A stretch of DNA of 64,000 bases from Nitrospira sp. GTDB taxonomy: Bacteria > Nitrospirota > Nitrospiria > Nitrospirales > Nitrospiraceae. Under the pieces are notes generated by a model. It was given only the letters and a program-made list of their open reading frames with translations, was not told the DNA's origin and did not search any database. The position numbers and the translations under genes are program-made. Location of the stretch: assembly GCA_024760545.1 (NCBI GenBank), contig CP060501.1, forward strand, positions 4,046,036 through 4,110,035, in the 5' to 3' direction. Shown here piece by piece: positions 40,972 through 50,459 of the stretch (position 1 is the stretch's first letter; each line of letters opens with the position of its first letter).

Positions 40972-43068
40972 ATGGACCGATGGGTCACACAGTGGGTGGA
41001 CCGGCTTCGCATTCAACACAAGGTATGGGCGGCGCTTCTCTTGCTTTGTGTGCCGCTTAGTGTCGGCATTGCTCTTCATCTCTATTTCGTCCAACAGCTG
41101 CTCGTGCTTCAACAACAGCGGCAGGAAGTCATGCTGGCAGAAGAGGAAGTACATCTGCTGGGGAGACTGGCCATCGACATTGAAGACGGATTTCGCGGCT
41201 ATGTCTTGACTCAGAGCCCGGCTTTTCTTGCTCCCCTGGCCGACGCGGAAGCGAGACTCGATCAAGCGTTGTCCAATGCCACCACGTCGCTCGCCAGGCT
41301 ACCGGGTGCTTCGAACGGTCTCGAGAAGATCGAGCAGCACCTAAAAGTGTTGTTGCGATCGAAGCTCGATTTGATCGCGGACATTCGAAACGGACTGGCG
41401 GAGAAAGCGCTCGCCTATGTACGGTCTGGTGAAGGACTTCGACTATCCGATCTCCTACTCCAAGACCTCCGCACCCTCGAAGACCGCTTGGAACGAGAAC
41501 GCAACTCACTTCAGAAACAGGCCGATGGGCTGTCACAGCGAACATTTATCGGACTGTGGGTGACCTTGGCCGGTGTGGTTGCGCTGGGATGGATTGTCTC
41601 ACGAGTGTTGGCTCAAGCGCTCACCGAGCCTATCACGCGGCTTCAATCCGCCACGGCAAGGATCGGAGCGCAAGTCGATGTGGCGGGAATTACTCAACTG
41701 TTGGCCGACGGTGGAAAGACAAAGGACGAACTCGGTCAGTTGGCAGACGCCTACCTCGCCATGGCCCGCCGCATCGAGACGAATCTCAAGGAGATCGAGG
41801 CGCTCAATGCCATCGGGCAAGAGATCAATGCCAGCGGTCCGGACGAGCTCGACCAGGCGCTCTATCGAATCACAGACCGAGCGGTTGGATTGGTGCGCGC
41901 AGATATCTGTCTGCTGCTGCTGTGCGATGAACGGGAGATTTCTTGGATTGTTGAAGCCGCCTCCGGCGACTGGAACGACCGACTGAAGAAATCGGTTGTG
42001 CCTTGGAAAGAACTTCCGATTTGTGTCCAGGCGTTTGCGACGCGCGGGACGGCCGCCGGGGAACGGTCTCGTTCGGACGAGTGGCTCTGGACGAAGGGCA
42101 GCAACCTGATAGAAGGCAGCGTACTGGCGGTCCCGCTGTTGGCGGACGGAATTCCGTTCGGTGTCCTGTCGTTTATGAGCGAGCGACCACGGGCGGGACA
42201 TGAGTGGAATCAGCGTTTGGCGGAAGGCTTGGGTCAGGAAATCTCGCTGGCCATTTTTAACGCGCGACTGCAGAGGGCGGCCCAACAAAAACAACGCGGA
42301 TTGATGACACGCCTCCGGCAACTCGAGCATTTGGCGGAAGCGTTGGCTCATGATCTCAAGGGACCCGGAGCCCGCATGGAAGAACTTGCCCGGTTACTCA
42401 TTCAACAGGATGTCGGGAAGCTCGATGCAAGGACAAAGCGCTGGTTATCGCTTATTGAAGAAAATGGAAAGGACCTGGTGCAGCGGGTGGAAGGTATCCT
42501 GACGGTGGCTCGTGTGGGTGCGGAACCGGGGATCGCCGTAGCCGTCGATCCGGCCGCGGTCATCCGTGAGGTGATGAAGGTCCATGCCGAAGAGATCGAA
42601 CGGCTCCGGGCGGTCGTGTCTGTCGAACCAGGACTACCGCTCGTCGCCTGCCATGATGCGCATCTTCGACAGGTCTTTGACAATCTGATCTCGAATGCGC
42701 TGAAATTCGCTCGGGAGGGGGAGTCGCCTGCAGTGAAGATCCGCGCTCGTGTCCATGGTCCTTTGGTCACGTTCGATGTGGAAGACAACGGCATCGGAAT
42801 TCCCCCGCATCAACGCACTCGAGTGTTTCAACCGTTTGTCCGTTTGTTGATGTCCGACACGACCGGAAGCGGGATCGGGTTGACCATCACCCAGCGCATC
42901 GTGGAGCTATACGGCGGCAAGGTGTGGATTGAAGACTCCGAAGGACCCGGCTGTACGGTACGGTTCACAGTCCCGGGTGTGCAGGAGTCCGTGGGGATGT
43001 TCAACGAGCGGGCGCAGTTGTCCACACGACTCGATGCGGCCGGTGTCATTCGACGGGAGGTCCCGTGA
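40972..43068 (+). CDS. membrane sensor histidine kinase (CHASE3-HAMP-GAF-HATPase)
   Basis: 698 aa from the ATG at 40972. TM1 (KVWAALLLLCVPLSVGIALH), a CHASE3-type periplasmic domain (~45-180), TM2 (GLWVTLAGVVALGWIVSRVL), HAMP, a GAF domain (~300-440) and the kinase core. The H box is ALAHDLKGPGARM, N box NLISNALKF, G1 DNGIGIP and G2 GSGIGLT. CHASE3 senses an unknown periplasmic signal. The GTGA overlap with the next gene makes it the partner of the sigma-54 activator. As the pair lies just before nxrA, it is a candidate sensor for nitrite or redox state. Confidence 0.9.
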   Translation: MDRWVTQWVDRLRIQHKVWAALLLLCVPLSVGIALHLYFVQQLLVLQQQRQEVMLAEEEVHLLGRLAIDIEDGFRGYVLTQSPAFLAPLADAEARLDQALSNATTSLARLPGASNGLEKIEQHLKVLLRSKLDLIADIRNGLAEKALAYVRSGEGLRLSDLLLQDLRTLEDRLERERNSLQKQADGLSQRTFIGLWVTLAGVVALGWIVSRVLAQALTEPITRLQSATARIGAQVDVAGITQLLADGGKTKDELGQLADAYLAMARRIETNLKEIEALNAIGQEINASGPDELDQALYRITDRAVGLVRADICLLLLCDEREISWIVEAASGDWNDRLKKSVVPWKELPICVQAFATRGTAAGERSRSDEWLWTKGSNLIEGSVLAVPLLADGIPFGVLSFMSERPRAGHEWNQRLAEGLGQEISLAIFNARLQRAAQQKQRGLMTRLRQLEHLAEALAHDLKGPGARMEELARLLIQQDVGKLDARTKRWLSLIEENGKDLVQRVEGILTVARVGAEPGIAVAVDPAAVIREVMKVHAEEIERLRAVVSVEPGLPLVACHDAHLRQVFDNLISNALKFAREGESPAVKIRARVHGPLVTFDVEDNGIGIPPHQRTRVFQPFVRLLMSDTTGSGIGLTITQRIVELYGGKVWIEDSEGPGCTVRFTVPGVQESVGMFNERAQLSTRLDAAGVIRREVP

Positions 43069-44555
43069 GGAAGGATGAGATGATGACCTACGGTGGAGTA
43101 TCAGCCTTGCGATCAACCAGAGCCAGATCAACGGCGCCATTCACGATTTTGGTCGTCGAGGATAACGCAACGGACGTGGAGTTGATGCTGCATGCCCTCG
43201 AAGCGGCGGATCTGAAGCCGCTGGGGGGAGACTTCGACATGGAAGTGCGTCCCACGGCCGAAGGGGCCTTGCAATTGATCAGTGAACGGGCCGTCGATGT
43301 GGTGCTCACCGACCTCGTGTTGCCAGGGATGGACGGGCTGGATCTTGTCAGTCGCCTCCAGACGATCGATCCGGAATTGCCGGTGTTGGTGGTGACGCGG
43401 ATGAACGCGGTCCCCATGGCCGTAGATGCGATGCGGCGAGGCGCGTTCGACTATGTGCTCAAACCCGTCAATGCCCAGGATTTAGGGATCCGTCTCCATC
43501 GGGCGATCCGAATCTCCGAAATACTGCGGCGGCATGCGATCTACGAACAGCAGGATCGCCGGCAATTCGAAGTCAATGGCTTCGTGGGGGGCAGCATTGC
43601 CTTCGAGCAAGTCAGGCGAAGTATCAGTGAGGCGGCCCAAGTCCAGTCCACAGTCTTGATCACCGGGGAAACGGGAACGGGAAAGGGGATGATCGCCCGA
43701 GCCATTCACCAGCAGAGCTCAAAGGCCGATCAACCGTTTCAGGTGATCGATTGTACGACGGTCCCTGATGGAATGATGGAGTCCGAGCTGTTTGGGCATG
43801 TGCGGGGTGCCTTTACGGGGGCTATCGCCGACAAACCGGGGCTCATTGAACTGGCGAACGGCGGCACCGTATTCCTGGACGAAATCGGGGAACTGCCTCT
43901 TCTCCTTCAAGCAAAACTCTTGCGTGTTTTGGAGGAAAACGAAGTACGTCCGGTGGGCGGAACCAGAGTTCGCCGAGTAGATATGCGCGTTATTGCAGCG
44001 ACCAACCGAGATCTCGAGGCACGGGTGCGGGCGGGGACCTTCAGGAAGGATTTGTATTATCGGCTCGCCGTCGTCTCGATTCGAGTGCCCCCGCTTCGGG
44101 AGCGCCGTGAAGACGTTCCCCTTATCGCGCGCCATATGCTCAGCCGCCTCGTTCAAGCGATGGGCAAGGCTCCGTGCCATCTTGATGAAGAGGCGGTGCG
44201 CGTGCTGATGTCCTATGCTTGGCCCGGGAACGGGCGAGAGCTTCGCAATGTCATGGAGCGGCTGGTCATGTTTTTGACCAGCGATACCATTTCAGCTCGA
44301 GATGTCCAACGGGTGCTTCAGCAGGATGATACGGACAGTCTTGTGTCAGTGGACCCTGGTTTGGCCGCCCTTCCGTATATGGAGGCGAAGGAGCGAGCGC
44401 TCGAAGAGTTTACGAAGTCCTACCTGCGGGTCAAACTCGCGCAGCACGGCGGTGTCATCACGAAAGCTGCCGCAGACAGCGGAATTCCTCGTCAACATTT
44501 CTCACTGCTCATGAAACGATTTTTAGGGAGCGACGATGGTCTGGAGAGTCAGTAA
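43065..44555 (+). CDS. sigma-54-dependent response regulator (NtrC type)
   Basis: 496 aa, GTG start overlapping the kinase stop. Receiver domain ~26-150 with acid pocket Glu32/Asp33, phospho-acceptor Asp83 (TDLVLPGMDG) and Lys in VLKPV. AAA+ domain ~160-400 with Walker A GETGTGKG, the sigma-54 contact loop GAFTGA and Walker B VFLDEIGELP. A Fis-like helix-turn-helix ends the protein (GGVITKAAADSGIPRQHFSL). The residue after GK in Walker A is Gly rather than Ser/Thr, a small departure. It activates sigma-54 promoters, such as the one at 44916 before nxrA. Confidence 0.93.
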   Translation: MRKDEMMTYGGVSALRSTRARSTAPFTILVVEDNATDVELMLHALEAADLKPLGGDFDMEVRPTAEGALQLISERAVDVVLTDLVLPGMDGLDLVSRLQTIDPELPVLVVTRMNAVPMAVDAMRRGAFDYVLKPVNAQDLGIRLHRAIRISEILRRHAIYEQQDRRQFEVNGFVGGSIAFEQVRRSISEAAQVQSTVLITGETGTGKGMIARAIHQQSSKADQPFQVIDCTTVPDGMMESELFGHVRGAFTGAIADKPGLIELANGGTVFLDEIGELPLLLQAKLLRVLEENEVRPVGGTRVRRVDMRVIAATNRDLEARVRAGTFRKDLYYRLAVVSIRVPPLRERREDVPLIARHMLSRLVQAMGKAPCHLDEEAVRVLMSYAWPGNGRELRNVMERLVMFLTSDTISARDVQRVLQQDDTDSLVSVDPGLAALPYMEAKERALEEFTKSYLRVKLAQHGGVITKAAADSGIPRQHFSLLMKRFLGSDDGLESQ

Positions 44556-44710
44556 GAGTTGTCGCCCGTAAGTAACAGTCCGTCTATAGCCGATCCTTCT
44601 TCAGGAATTCTCGTCTTTAACCTTCTACAGTCACGTTTATTTTTCGTAGCAAAATGATCGCCTAATCGAACTCATAATCCATTTCCCTAGGTCATTGCGA
44701 CATCTTCTGG

Positions 44711-44801
44711 TCGGCGAATATATAAATATGCCGATATAAGATATTGATAGATCGAATAAAAAATAAAATTTATCATATGACGCATACCATCATATTCGAT
44801 C
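44711..44801. promoter_or_regulatory. candidate upstream activator sites (two dyads)
   Basis: The AT-rich DNA upstream of nxrA holds TCGGC...GCCGA arms at 44711-44715 and 44730-44734, around an AT core. It also holds a 9-bp perfect pair, GATCGAATA (44750-44758) and TATTCGATC (44793-44801). They lie 115-205 bp before the sigma-54 promoter, a usual distance for activator binding. Which one, if any, is bound is not known. Confidence 0.5.
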
Positions 44802-44915
44802 GGCACGAGACGAGTCTTCCTCTTTTCTTCGGCGCCTTCCAATAGTTCAATTGTTTCCATTCCATTTCATGTAGTTAGCACCATCGATTCTATCTGGGCG
44901 TAGTTCTTTTCATCT

Positions 44916-44931
44916 TGGCAACGCTTTTGCT
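44916..44931 (+). promoter_or_regulatory. predicted sigma-54 promoter of nxrA
   Basis: TGGCAACGCTTTTGCT matches the consensus TGGCAC-N5-TTGCW with GG and GC elements separated by exactly 10 bp. A transcript starting near 44943 would have a ~110-nt leader before nxrA, whose ATG follows GAGGAGG. The sigma-54 activator gene ends 360 bp upstream. Confidence 0.75.
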
Positions 44932-45054
44932 CTCAACCCCTAACGGTATTCGTAGTCTTCATACACCTACGATTTTGCTTGGAACTAAAAGAGCTCGGAT
45001 GACGACCGAAAAGTACGAAAAAATTGCAGTCCCCAACTTGAGGAGGTAGCTACA

Positions 45055-48000
45055 ATGTTCTTGTCACGTCGCCAATTTCTGAAGGTCTCCGCCGGCACGG
45101 TCGCCGCTGCCGCCGTGGCGGACAAGGTCCTGGCGTTGACCGCGCTCCAGCCGGTGATCGAGGTGGGCAATCCCCTGGGGGACTACCCGGACCGCTCCTG
45201 GGAGCGCGTCTATCATGACCAGTATCGGTACGATTCCTCCTTCACCTGGGTTTGCTCGCCCAACGACACGCACGCCTGCCGGATTCGGGCCTTTGTGCGC
45301 AACGGCGTGGTCATGCGCGTGGAGCAGAACTACGACCACCAAACCTATGAAGACTTGTACGGCAACCGGGGGACGTTCGCCCATAATCCCCGCATGTGTC
45401 TGAAAGGGTTCACCTTCCACCGGCGGGTCTACGGGCCCTATCGGCTGAAAGGCCCCTTGATGCGGAAGGGCTGGAAACAGTGGATGGATGATGGCTCACC
45501 GGAGCTCACTCCTGAATCCAAGCGGAAGTACAAGTTTGACAGTCGCTTCTTGGACGACATGCTGCGCGTCTCGTGGGATACCGCGTTTACCTATGCGGCC
45601 AAGGCCATGGTGGTGATCGCCACCCGTTACAGTGGCGAAGCCGGGGCGCGGCGGCTGCGGGAGCAGGGCTATGCGCCGGAGATGATCGAAATGATGAAGG
45701 GCGCCGGCGTGCGCTGCTTCAAACACAGGGCCGGCATGCCCATTCTCGGACTCATCGGCAAGCACGGGAATACCCGTTTCAACAACAGCGTCCTGCCGTT
45801 GTTGGACAGTTGGATTCGCAAGGTCGGACCTGACCAAGCTCAAGGAGGCCGATACTGGAACAATTACACCTGGCACGGCGATCAGGATCCATCCCAGCCG
45901 TTTTGGAACGGCACGCAAAACTGCGATGTCGATTTGAGCGATATGCGGTTCACCAAAATGAACACGAGCTGGGGCAAGAACTTCGTTGAGAATAAAATGC
46001 CGGAAGCGCACTGGAAGCTCGAATCGATCGAGCGCGGCGCTCGTATCTGCGTCATCACTCCGGAATATAATCCGACGGCCCAACGAGCCGACTACTGGAT
46101 TCCTGTTCGGCCGAATGCGGATGCCGCACTGTTCCTCGGCGCATGCAAGATCATTCTCGATGAGAACATGCAGGACATCGACTATATCAAGCAGTTCACG
46201 GATTTGCCTCTGTTGGTCCGGACGGACACCTTGCAGTATTTGGATCCCCGGGAAGTGATTGCAGACTACAAGTTCCCCGACTTTTCACACAGCTATTCGG
46301 GCCGTGTCCAATCGTTGAAACCAAATCAGATCGAACGATTAGGCGGGTTCATGGTCTGGGACTCGGACAAAAAACAGGCTGTCCCGCTGCATCGCGAACA
46401 GGTCGGCTGGCATTTGGACAAAAGCGGGGTTGATCCGGCTTTGACCGGCACCTATCGTGTCAAACTCCTCAACGGTCGTGAAATCGACGCGATGCCGATT
46501 TACCAGATGTACTTGGTACACTTCCAAGATTACGATTTGGACACTGTGCACCAGATCACGCGGGCGCCTAAGGATTTGATCGTGCGTTGGGCTCGCGACA
46601 ACGGCACGATTAAACCCGCGGCGATTCACAATGGCGAAGGGGTTTGCCACTATTTCCATATGACGGAGATGGGGCGGGCTGCGGCGCTCGTCATGACCTT
46701 GACCGGGAATATCGGCAAGTTCGGCACCGGTTGCCATACCTGGTCCGGGAACTACAAAGTGGGGATTTGGAATGCCACTCCCTGGTCAGGCGTCGGCTGC
46801 GGCGTCCACCTATCGGAAGATCCTTGGAATATCAATCTGGATCCCAACGCCCATGGAAAGGAAATCAAATACAGGAACTACTATTACGGTGAAGAGCCCG
46901 GCTACTGGAACCATGGCGATACGGCGTTGATCGTCAATACACCCAAGTATGGCCGCAAGGTATTCACCGGCAAAACCCACATGCCGAGTCCTAGTAAGCT
47001 ACGTTGGGTGGTGAACGTCAACATCTTGAATAACTCAAAACACCATTACGACATGGTGCGCAACGTCGATCCGAACATCGAATGTCTCATCACGCAGGAT
47101 ATCGAGATGACGTCCGACGTCAATCACAACGATATCGCCTTCGCCTGCAATTCCTGGATGGAATTCACCTATCCGGAAATGACGGCCACCGTATCGAATC
47201 CCTGGGTGCAGCTTTGGAAAGGTGGCATTCGCCCTTTGTACGATACCCGCAACGATCTCGACACCTTCACCGGGGTGGCGGCCAAACTGGCCGACATGAC
47301 GGGCGACCAGCGCATGCGGGACATCTTTCAGTTCGTCTTTCAGAATCGGGTTGACGTCTATGCACAGCGGATACTCGACGCCTCCAGCACCTTCTATGGC
47401 TACAGTGCCGACGTGCTGTTGAAGTCGGAAAAAGGGTGGATGGTCATGGTGCGCACCTACCCGCGGCATCCACTCTGGGAAGAGACCAACGAGTCGAAGC
47501 CGATGTGGACGAGATCCGGGAGAATCGAGACCTATCGCATCGAGCCGGAAGCCATTGAGTACGGAGAAAACTTCGTCGTGCATCGAGAGGGACCTGAAGC
47601 GACTCCTTACTTGCCGAACGCCATCTTCACGACGAATCCCTACGTCCGGCCCGACGACTACGGTATTCCGATTACGGCGCAACACCATGACGACAAGATG
47701 ATTCGGAACATCAAACTGTCATGGGCGGAAATCAAGCGCCATAGCAATCCCTTGTGGGAGAAGGGCTATCAGTTCTACTGCGTGACACCTAAGACGCGCC
47801 ACCGGGTGCATAGTCAATGGTCGGTGAACGATTGGGTACAGATCTACGAATCCAACTTCGGGGATCCGTACCGCATGGATAAGCGGACGCCGGGGGTGGG
47901 AGAGCACCAGATTCACATCAACCCGCAAGCGGCGAAGGATCGCGGCATCAACGACGGCGACTATGTGTATGTCGACGGGAACCCCGTCGACCGTCCGTAC

Positions 48001-48492
48001 CGCGGCTGGAAGCCCAGCGATCCGTACTACAAAGTCGCGCGGCTCATGATCCGCGCGAAGTACAACCCTGCTTATCCATACCATGTCACGATGGCGAAGC
48101 ATGCGCCCTACGTCGCGACTCCGAAGTCGGTGAAGGGCCATGAAACCCGCCCGGACGGTCGTGCCATCGCGATCGACACGGGGTATCAATCGAACTTCCG
48201 GTACGGCGCGCAACAGTCCTTTACACGCAGCTGGCTGATGCCCATGCACCAGCTCGACTCGCTGCCGGGTAAACATGCGAACGGACTCAAGTTTAAGTGG
48301 GGATTTGAAATTGACCACCATGCGGTTAATACGGTCCCGAAGGAATGCTTGGTCCGCATCACCAAGGCGGAAGACGGCGGGATCGGGGCCCGGGGGCCGT
48401 GGGAGCCGGTGCGCACCGGCTTTACGCCCGGGCAAGAGAACGAGTTCATGATCAAGTGGCTCAAAGGCGAACACATCAAAATCAAGGTCTAG
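45055..48492 (+). CDS. nxrA: nitrite oxidoreductase alpha subunit
   Basis: 1145 aa with GAGGAGG before the ATG. A twin-arginine signal (SRRQFLKVSAG, RR at 5-6) sends the folded enzyme to the periplasm. This is a DMSO-reductase-family molybdoenzyme: N-terminal [4Fe-4S] ligands at Cys67, Cys75 and Cys115, then the bis-MGD binding domains (ICVITPEYNPTAQRADYWI; VMTLTGNIGKFGTGCH) and C-terminal cap (HRVHSQWSVNDWV; INPQAAKDRGINDGDYV). It oxidises nitrite to nitrate and passes electrons to NxrB. Length and sequence features agree with periplasmic Nitrospira-type NXR. nxrB follows 123 bp later; a sigma-54 promoter lies upstream. Confidence 0.96.
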   Translation: MFLSRRQFLKVSAGTVAAAAVADKVLALTALQPVIEVGNPLGDYPDRSWERVYHDQYRYDSSFTWVCSPNDTHACRIRAFVRNGVVMRVEQNYDHQTYEDLYGNRGTFAHNPRMCLKGFTFHRRVYGPYRLKGPLMRKGWKQWMDDGSPELTPESKRKYKFDSRFLDDMLRVSWDTAFTYAAKAMVVIATRYSGEAGARRLREQGYAPEMIEMMKGAGVRCFKHRAGMPILGLIGKHGNTRFNNSVLPLLDSWIRKVGPDQAQGGRYWNNYTWHGDQDPSQPFWNGTQNCDVDLSDMRFTKMNTSWGKNFVENKMPEAHWKLESIERGARICVITPEYNPTAQRADYWIPVRPNADAALFLGACKIILDENMQDIDYIKQFTDLPLLVRTDTLQYLDPREVIADYKFPDFSHSYSGRVQSLKPNQIERLGGFMVWDSDKKQAVPLHREQVGWHLDKSGVDPALTGTYRVKLLNGREIDAMPIYQMYLVHFQDYDLDTVHQITRAPKDLIVRWARDNGTIKPAAIHNGEGVCHYFHMTEMGRAAALVMTLTGNIGKFGTGCHTWSGNYKVGIWNATPWSGVGCGVHLSEDPWNINLDPNAHGKEIKYRNYYYGEEPGYWNHGDTALIVNTPKYGRKVFTGKTHMPSPSKLRWVVNVNILNNSKHHYDMVRNVDPNIECLITQDIEMTSDVNHNDIAFACNSWMEFTYPEMTATVSNPWVQLWKGGIRPLYDTRNDLDTFTGVAAKLADMTGDQRMRDIFQFVFQNRVDVYAQRILDASSTFYGYSADVLLKSEKGWMVMVRTYPRHPLWEETNESKPMWTRSGRIETYRIEPEAIEYGENFVVHREGPEATPYLPNAIFTTNPYVRPDDYGIPITAQHHDDKMIRNIKLSWAEIKRHSNPLWEKGYQFYCVTPKTRHRVHSQWSVNDWVQIYESNFGDPYRMDKRTPGVGEHQIHINPQAAKDRGINDGDYVYVDGNPVDRPYRGWKPSDPYYKVARLMIRAKYNPAYPYHVTMAKHAPYVATPKSVKGHETRPDGRAIAIDTGYQSNFRYGAQQSFTRSWLMPMHQLDSLPGKHANGLKFKWGFEIDHHAVNTVPKECLVRITKAEDGGIGARGPWEPVRTGFTPGQENEFMIKWLKGEHIKIKV

Positions 48493-48498
48493 CGGCGG

Positions 48499-48557
48499 GC
48501 TCGTGAAGCCTGAAGCGTCGCTCGTGAGATACGAGGGGCGCTTCACGAACAACGAGC
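48499..48557. repeat. dispersed intergenic repeat, copy 1
   Basis: GCTCGTGAAGCCTGAAGCGT...GCGCTTCACGAACAACGAGC can fold as a long imperfect hairpin. Related DNA occurs at 54215-54285 and 56894-56968. It lies between nxrA and nxrB and could affect their relative mRNA levels. Confidence 0.65.
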
Positions 48558-48615
48558 AAGACGCGAGGCGGGATGCGAACCACTGACGACTTGCGTATAA
48601 GAAGGAGAATGTCCA

Positions 48616-49905
48616 ATGCCTGAAGTCTATAACTGGCAACTGGGGCGGAAGATGTTGTACCCGTACGAGGAACGACATCCGAAGTGGCAGTTTGCCTTTG
48701 TGTTCAACATCAACCGGTGCCTGGCGTGCCAGACCTGCAGCATGGCGGACAAGTCGACGTGGCTGTTCTCCAAGGGGCAGGAATACATGTGGTGGAACAA
48801 CGTGGAGACCAAGCCCTATGGCGGGTACCCGCAGTTCTACGACGTGAAGATCACGCAGCTGATCGAACAGGTCAACCCCGGAGGGCAGGTGTGGAACGTG
48901 CGGGTGGGCCGCAAACACCATGCGCCCTACGGCGTGTTCGAAGGGATGACCATCTTCGATGCGGGGGCCAAAGTGGGCCAGGCCGCGATCGGGTACATTC
49001 CGACCGACCAGGAATGGCGGTTCGTGAACATCTACGAAGACACCGCCACCTCCATGCGGGCCTTGGTCGAAGGGATCGACAAGACCGGCTTCTCCCGGGA
49101 CGAGCCGTGGAAAATGACGGGGAGCAGCCTGCCGGAGCACGAAACCTTCTTCTTCTACCTGCAGCGGATCTGTAACCACTGTACCTACCCGGGCTGCTTG
49201 GCCGCCTGCCCGCGCAAAGCGATCTACAAGCGGCCGGAGGACGGCATCGTCTTGATCGATCAGAACCGCTGCCGGGGGTACAAGAAATGTGTCGAGCAGT
49301 GTCCGTACAAGAAGCCGATGTACCGGGGGACGACCCGAGTCAGTGAAAAGTGTATCGCGTGCTATCCCCGGATCGAAGGCAAGGATCCGCTGACGGGCGG
49401 CGAGCCGATGGAAACGCGCTGTATGGCGGCCTGCGTCGGCAAGATTCGCATGCAGAGCCTGGTGCGGATCGGGGAGGACGGCCTCTGGGCGGAGGATCGG
49501 TGGCACCCCCTGTACTACGCCATTCGGGTCGAGCAAGTGGCGCTCCCGCTCTATCCGCAATGGGGGACCGAGCCCAATGGCTACTACATTCCGCCGCGGC
49601 ACAGCCCGCGCGGCTATGCCCGGCAGATGTTCGGTCCCGGGGTCGACAATGCCATCGAGAAGTATCTCGTGCCGAGCCGGGAACTGTTGGCCGTGCTGCA
49701 GCTGTGGCGGGCCAGCCAGCAGATCGTCTTCCGCTATGACGTGATTCCCGGGCCGAAAGTCTTCGAGACGCAGATCCACGGCAAGCGGTTCGAGATGTAC
49801 AACGATACGGTCTTGGGCTTCAACAAGTCGGGCAAGGAAGTCGCCCGTATTCAGGTCGAGGAGCCCATCTATATTCGCCCCGCCGAACGCGTCACCTGGC
49901 TCTAG
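48616..49905 (+). CDS. nxrB: nitrite oxidoreductase beta subunit
   Basis: 429 aa, AAGGAG before ATG. Four ferredoxin-like cysteine groups: CLACQTC (35-41), CNHCTYPGCLAACPR, CRGYKKCVEQCPYKKP and CIACYPR plus RCMAACVGK, consistent with three [4Fe-4S] and one [3Fe-4S] cluster as in NarH-like subunits. It has no signal peptide, so it is expected to travel with NxrA through the Tat pore. It carries electrons from the molybdenum subunit to a membrane partner. No gamma subunit is encoded in this window. Confidence 0.96.
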   Translation: MPEVYNWQLGRKMLYPYEERHPKWQFAFVFNINRCLACQTCSMADKSTWLFSKGQEYMWWNNVETKPYGGYPQFYDVKITQLIEQVNPGGQVWNVRVGRKHHAPYGVFEGMTIFDAGAKVGQAAIGYIPTDQEWRFVNIYEDTATSMRALVEGIDKTGFSRDEPWKMTGSSLPEHETFFFYLQRICNHCTYPGCLAACPRKAIYKRPEDGIVLIDQNRCRGYKKCVEQCPYKKPMYRGTTRVSEKCIACYPRIEGKDPLTGGEPMETRCMAACVGKIRMQSLVRIGEDGLWAEDRWHPLYYAIRVEQVALPLYPQWGTEPNGYYIPPRHSPRGYARQMFGPGVDNAIEKYLVPSRELLAVLQLWRASQQIVFRYDVIPGPKVFETQIHGKRFEMYNDTVLGFNKSGKEVARIQVEEPIYIRPAERVTWL

Positions 49906-49956
49906 GCCTGGCGCGCGGCAGCCCCAGACCGTGGCACACCCACCCATGGTCTCGGA

Positions 49957-49995
49957 AGCAGGAGCGGAGGTCCGACGAGGAGCTCCGCTCCTGCT
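49957..49995 (+). terminator. probable terminator after nxrB
   Basis: A 13-bp perfect stem, AGCAGGAGCGGAG with CTCCGCTCCTGCT, surrounds a 13-base loop and is followed by TTGCT, a short T-rich stretch. It ends the nxrAB transcript about 50 bp after the stop codon. Confidence 0.65.
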
Positions 49996-50063
49996 TTGCT
50001 AAAAAGTTGTGGTTTCGAGTACCTGTGGAATTGGATCGATAGATCCTGTCCTTTCCATCGCTC

Positions 50064-50237
50064 CTATCTCTTCCTCATGCGCTCAAGCTCCTTGTCCCTC
50101 GATGGAAACTTTTGATACCATTCAGAGCAATCACTTCCAGGCATGCTAAACGCTTGCCGGCACCAGGTAATAGTGCGGCAATGGATTGGCTTGGCCTGTG
50201 AGGTTGCGGATGAGCATGAGCGGCCGGTATATTCCAT
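50064..50237 (-). CDS. possible 57-aa protein
   Basis: The minus strand reads a protein-like end, WCRQAFSMPGSDCSEWYQKF then PSRDKELERMRKR, with a nearby ATG at 50237. Three cysteines and a histidine could bind metal. No ribosome site. It partly opposes the plus-strand open frame at 50143, and both cannot be judged with confidence. Confidence 0.35.
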   Translation of the reverse strand: MEYTGRSCSSATSQAKPIHCRTITWCRQAFSMPGSDCSEWYQKFPSRDKELERMRKR

Positions 50238-50261
50238 AGAAGAACGTGAGGCGGTCGATCG

Positions 50262-50456
50262 ATGGTGCTGTTGTATGAGAGTGACCCGTTGGATGACGAG
50301 CATGCGCGAGGGCGTTTCTATCACGTCTGCCGAGGAAGAATCGATCGTATCCCGTTGAACGTTCCGGAACCGGATGTGCCGTACGAATGCCCGCAATGCG
50401 GAATTGATCTCGAAGCCGAGGATTTTTTCGTGGCGCTCCAAAAAGGATCGGTGTAG
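50262..50456 (+). CDS. small protein with one CxxC knuckle
   Basis: 64 aa. Tail YECPQCGIDLEAEDFFVALQ resembles half a zinc ribbon; an earlier Cys in YHVCRGRID may complete it. The start is uncertain (GGCGG upstream). It runs into the next small gene 3 bp later. A different open frame from 50143 covers the upstream 120 bp and may be the original 5' part lost by a frameshift. Confidence 0.5.
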   Translation: MVLLYESDPLDDEHARGRFYHVCRGRIDRIPLNVPEPDVPYECPQCGIDLEAEDFFVALQKGSV

Positions 50457-50459
50457 CAC

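Noticed and set aside
47719-49947. 742-codon open frame on the minus strand across nxrA/nxrB
   Set aside because: It is the antisense shadow of two conserved genes in GC-rich DNA. It lacks a ribosome site and any domain, and codon composition follows the real frames.
50143-50358. 71-codon frame upstream of the 50262 gene
   Set aside because: The first 40 codons look protein-like, but the rest is shadow of the 50262 gene; a frameshifted 5' end is possible but not shown.
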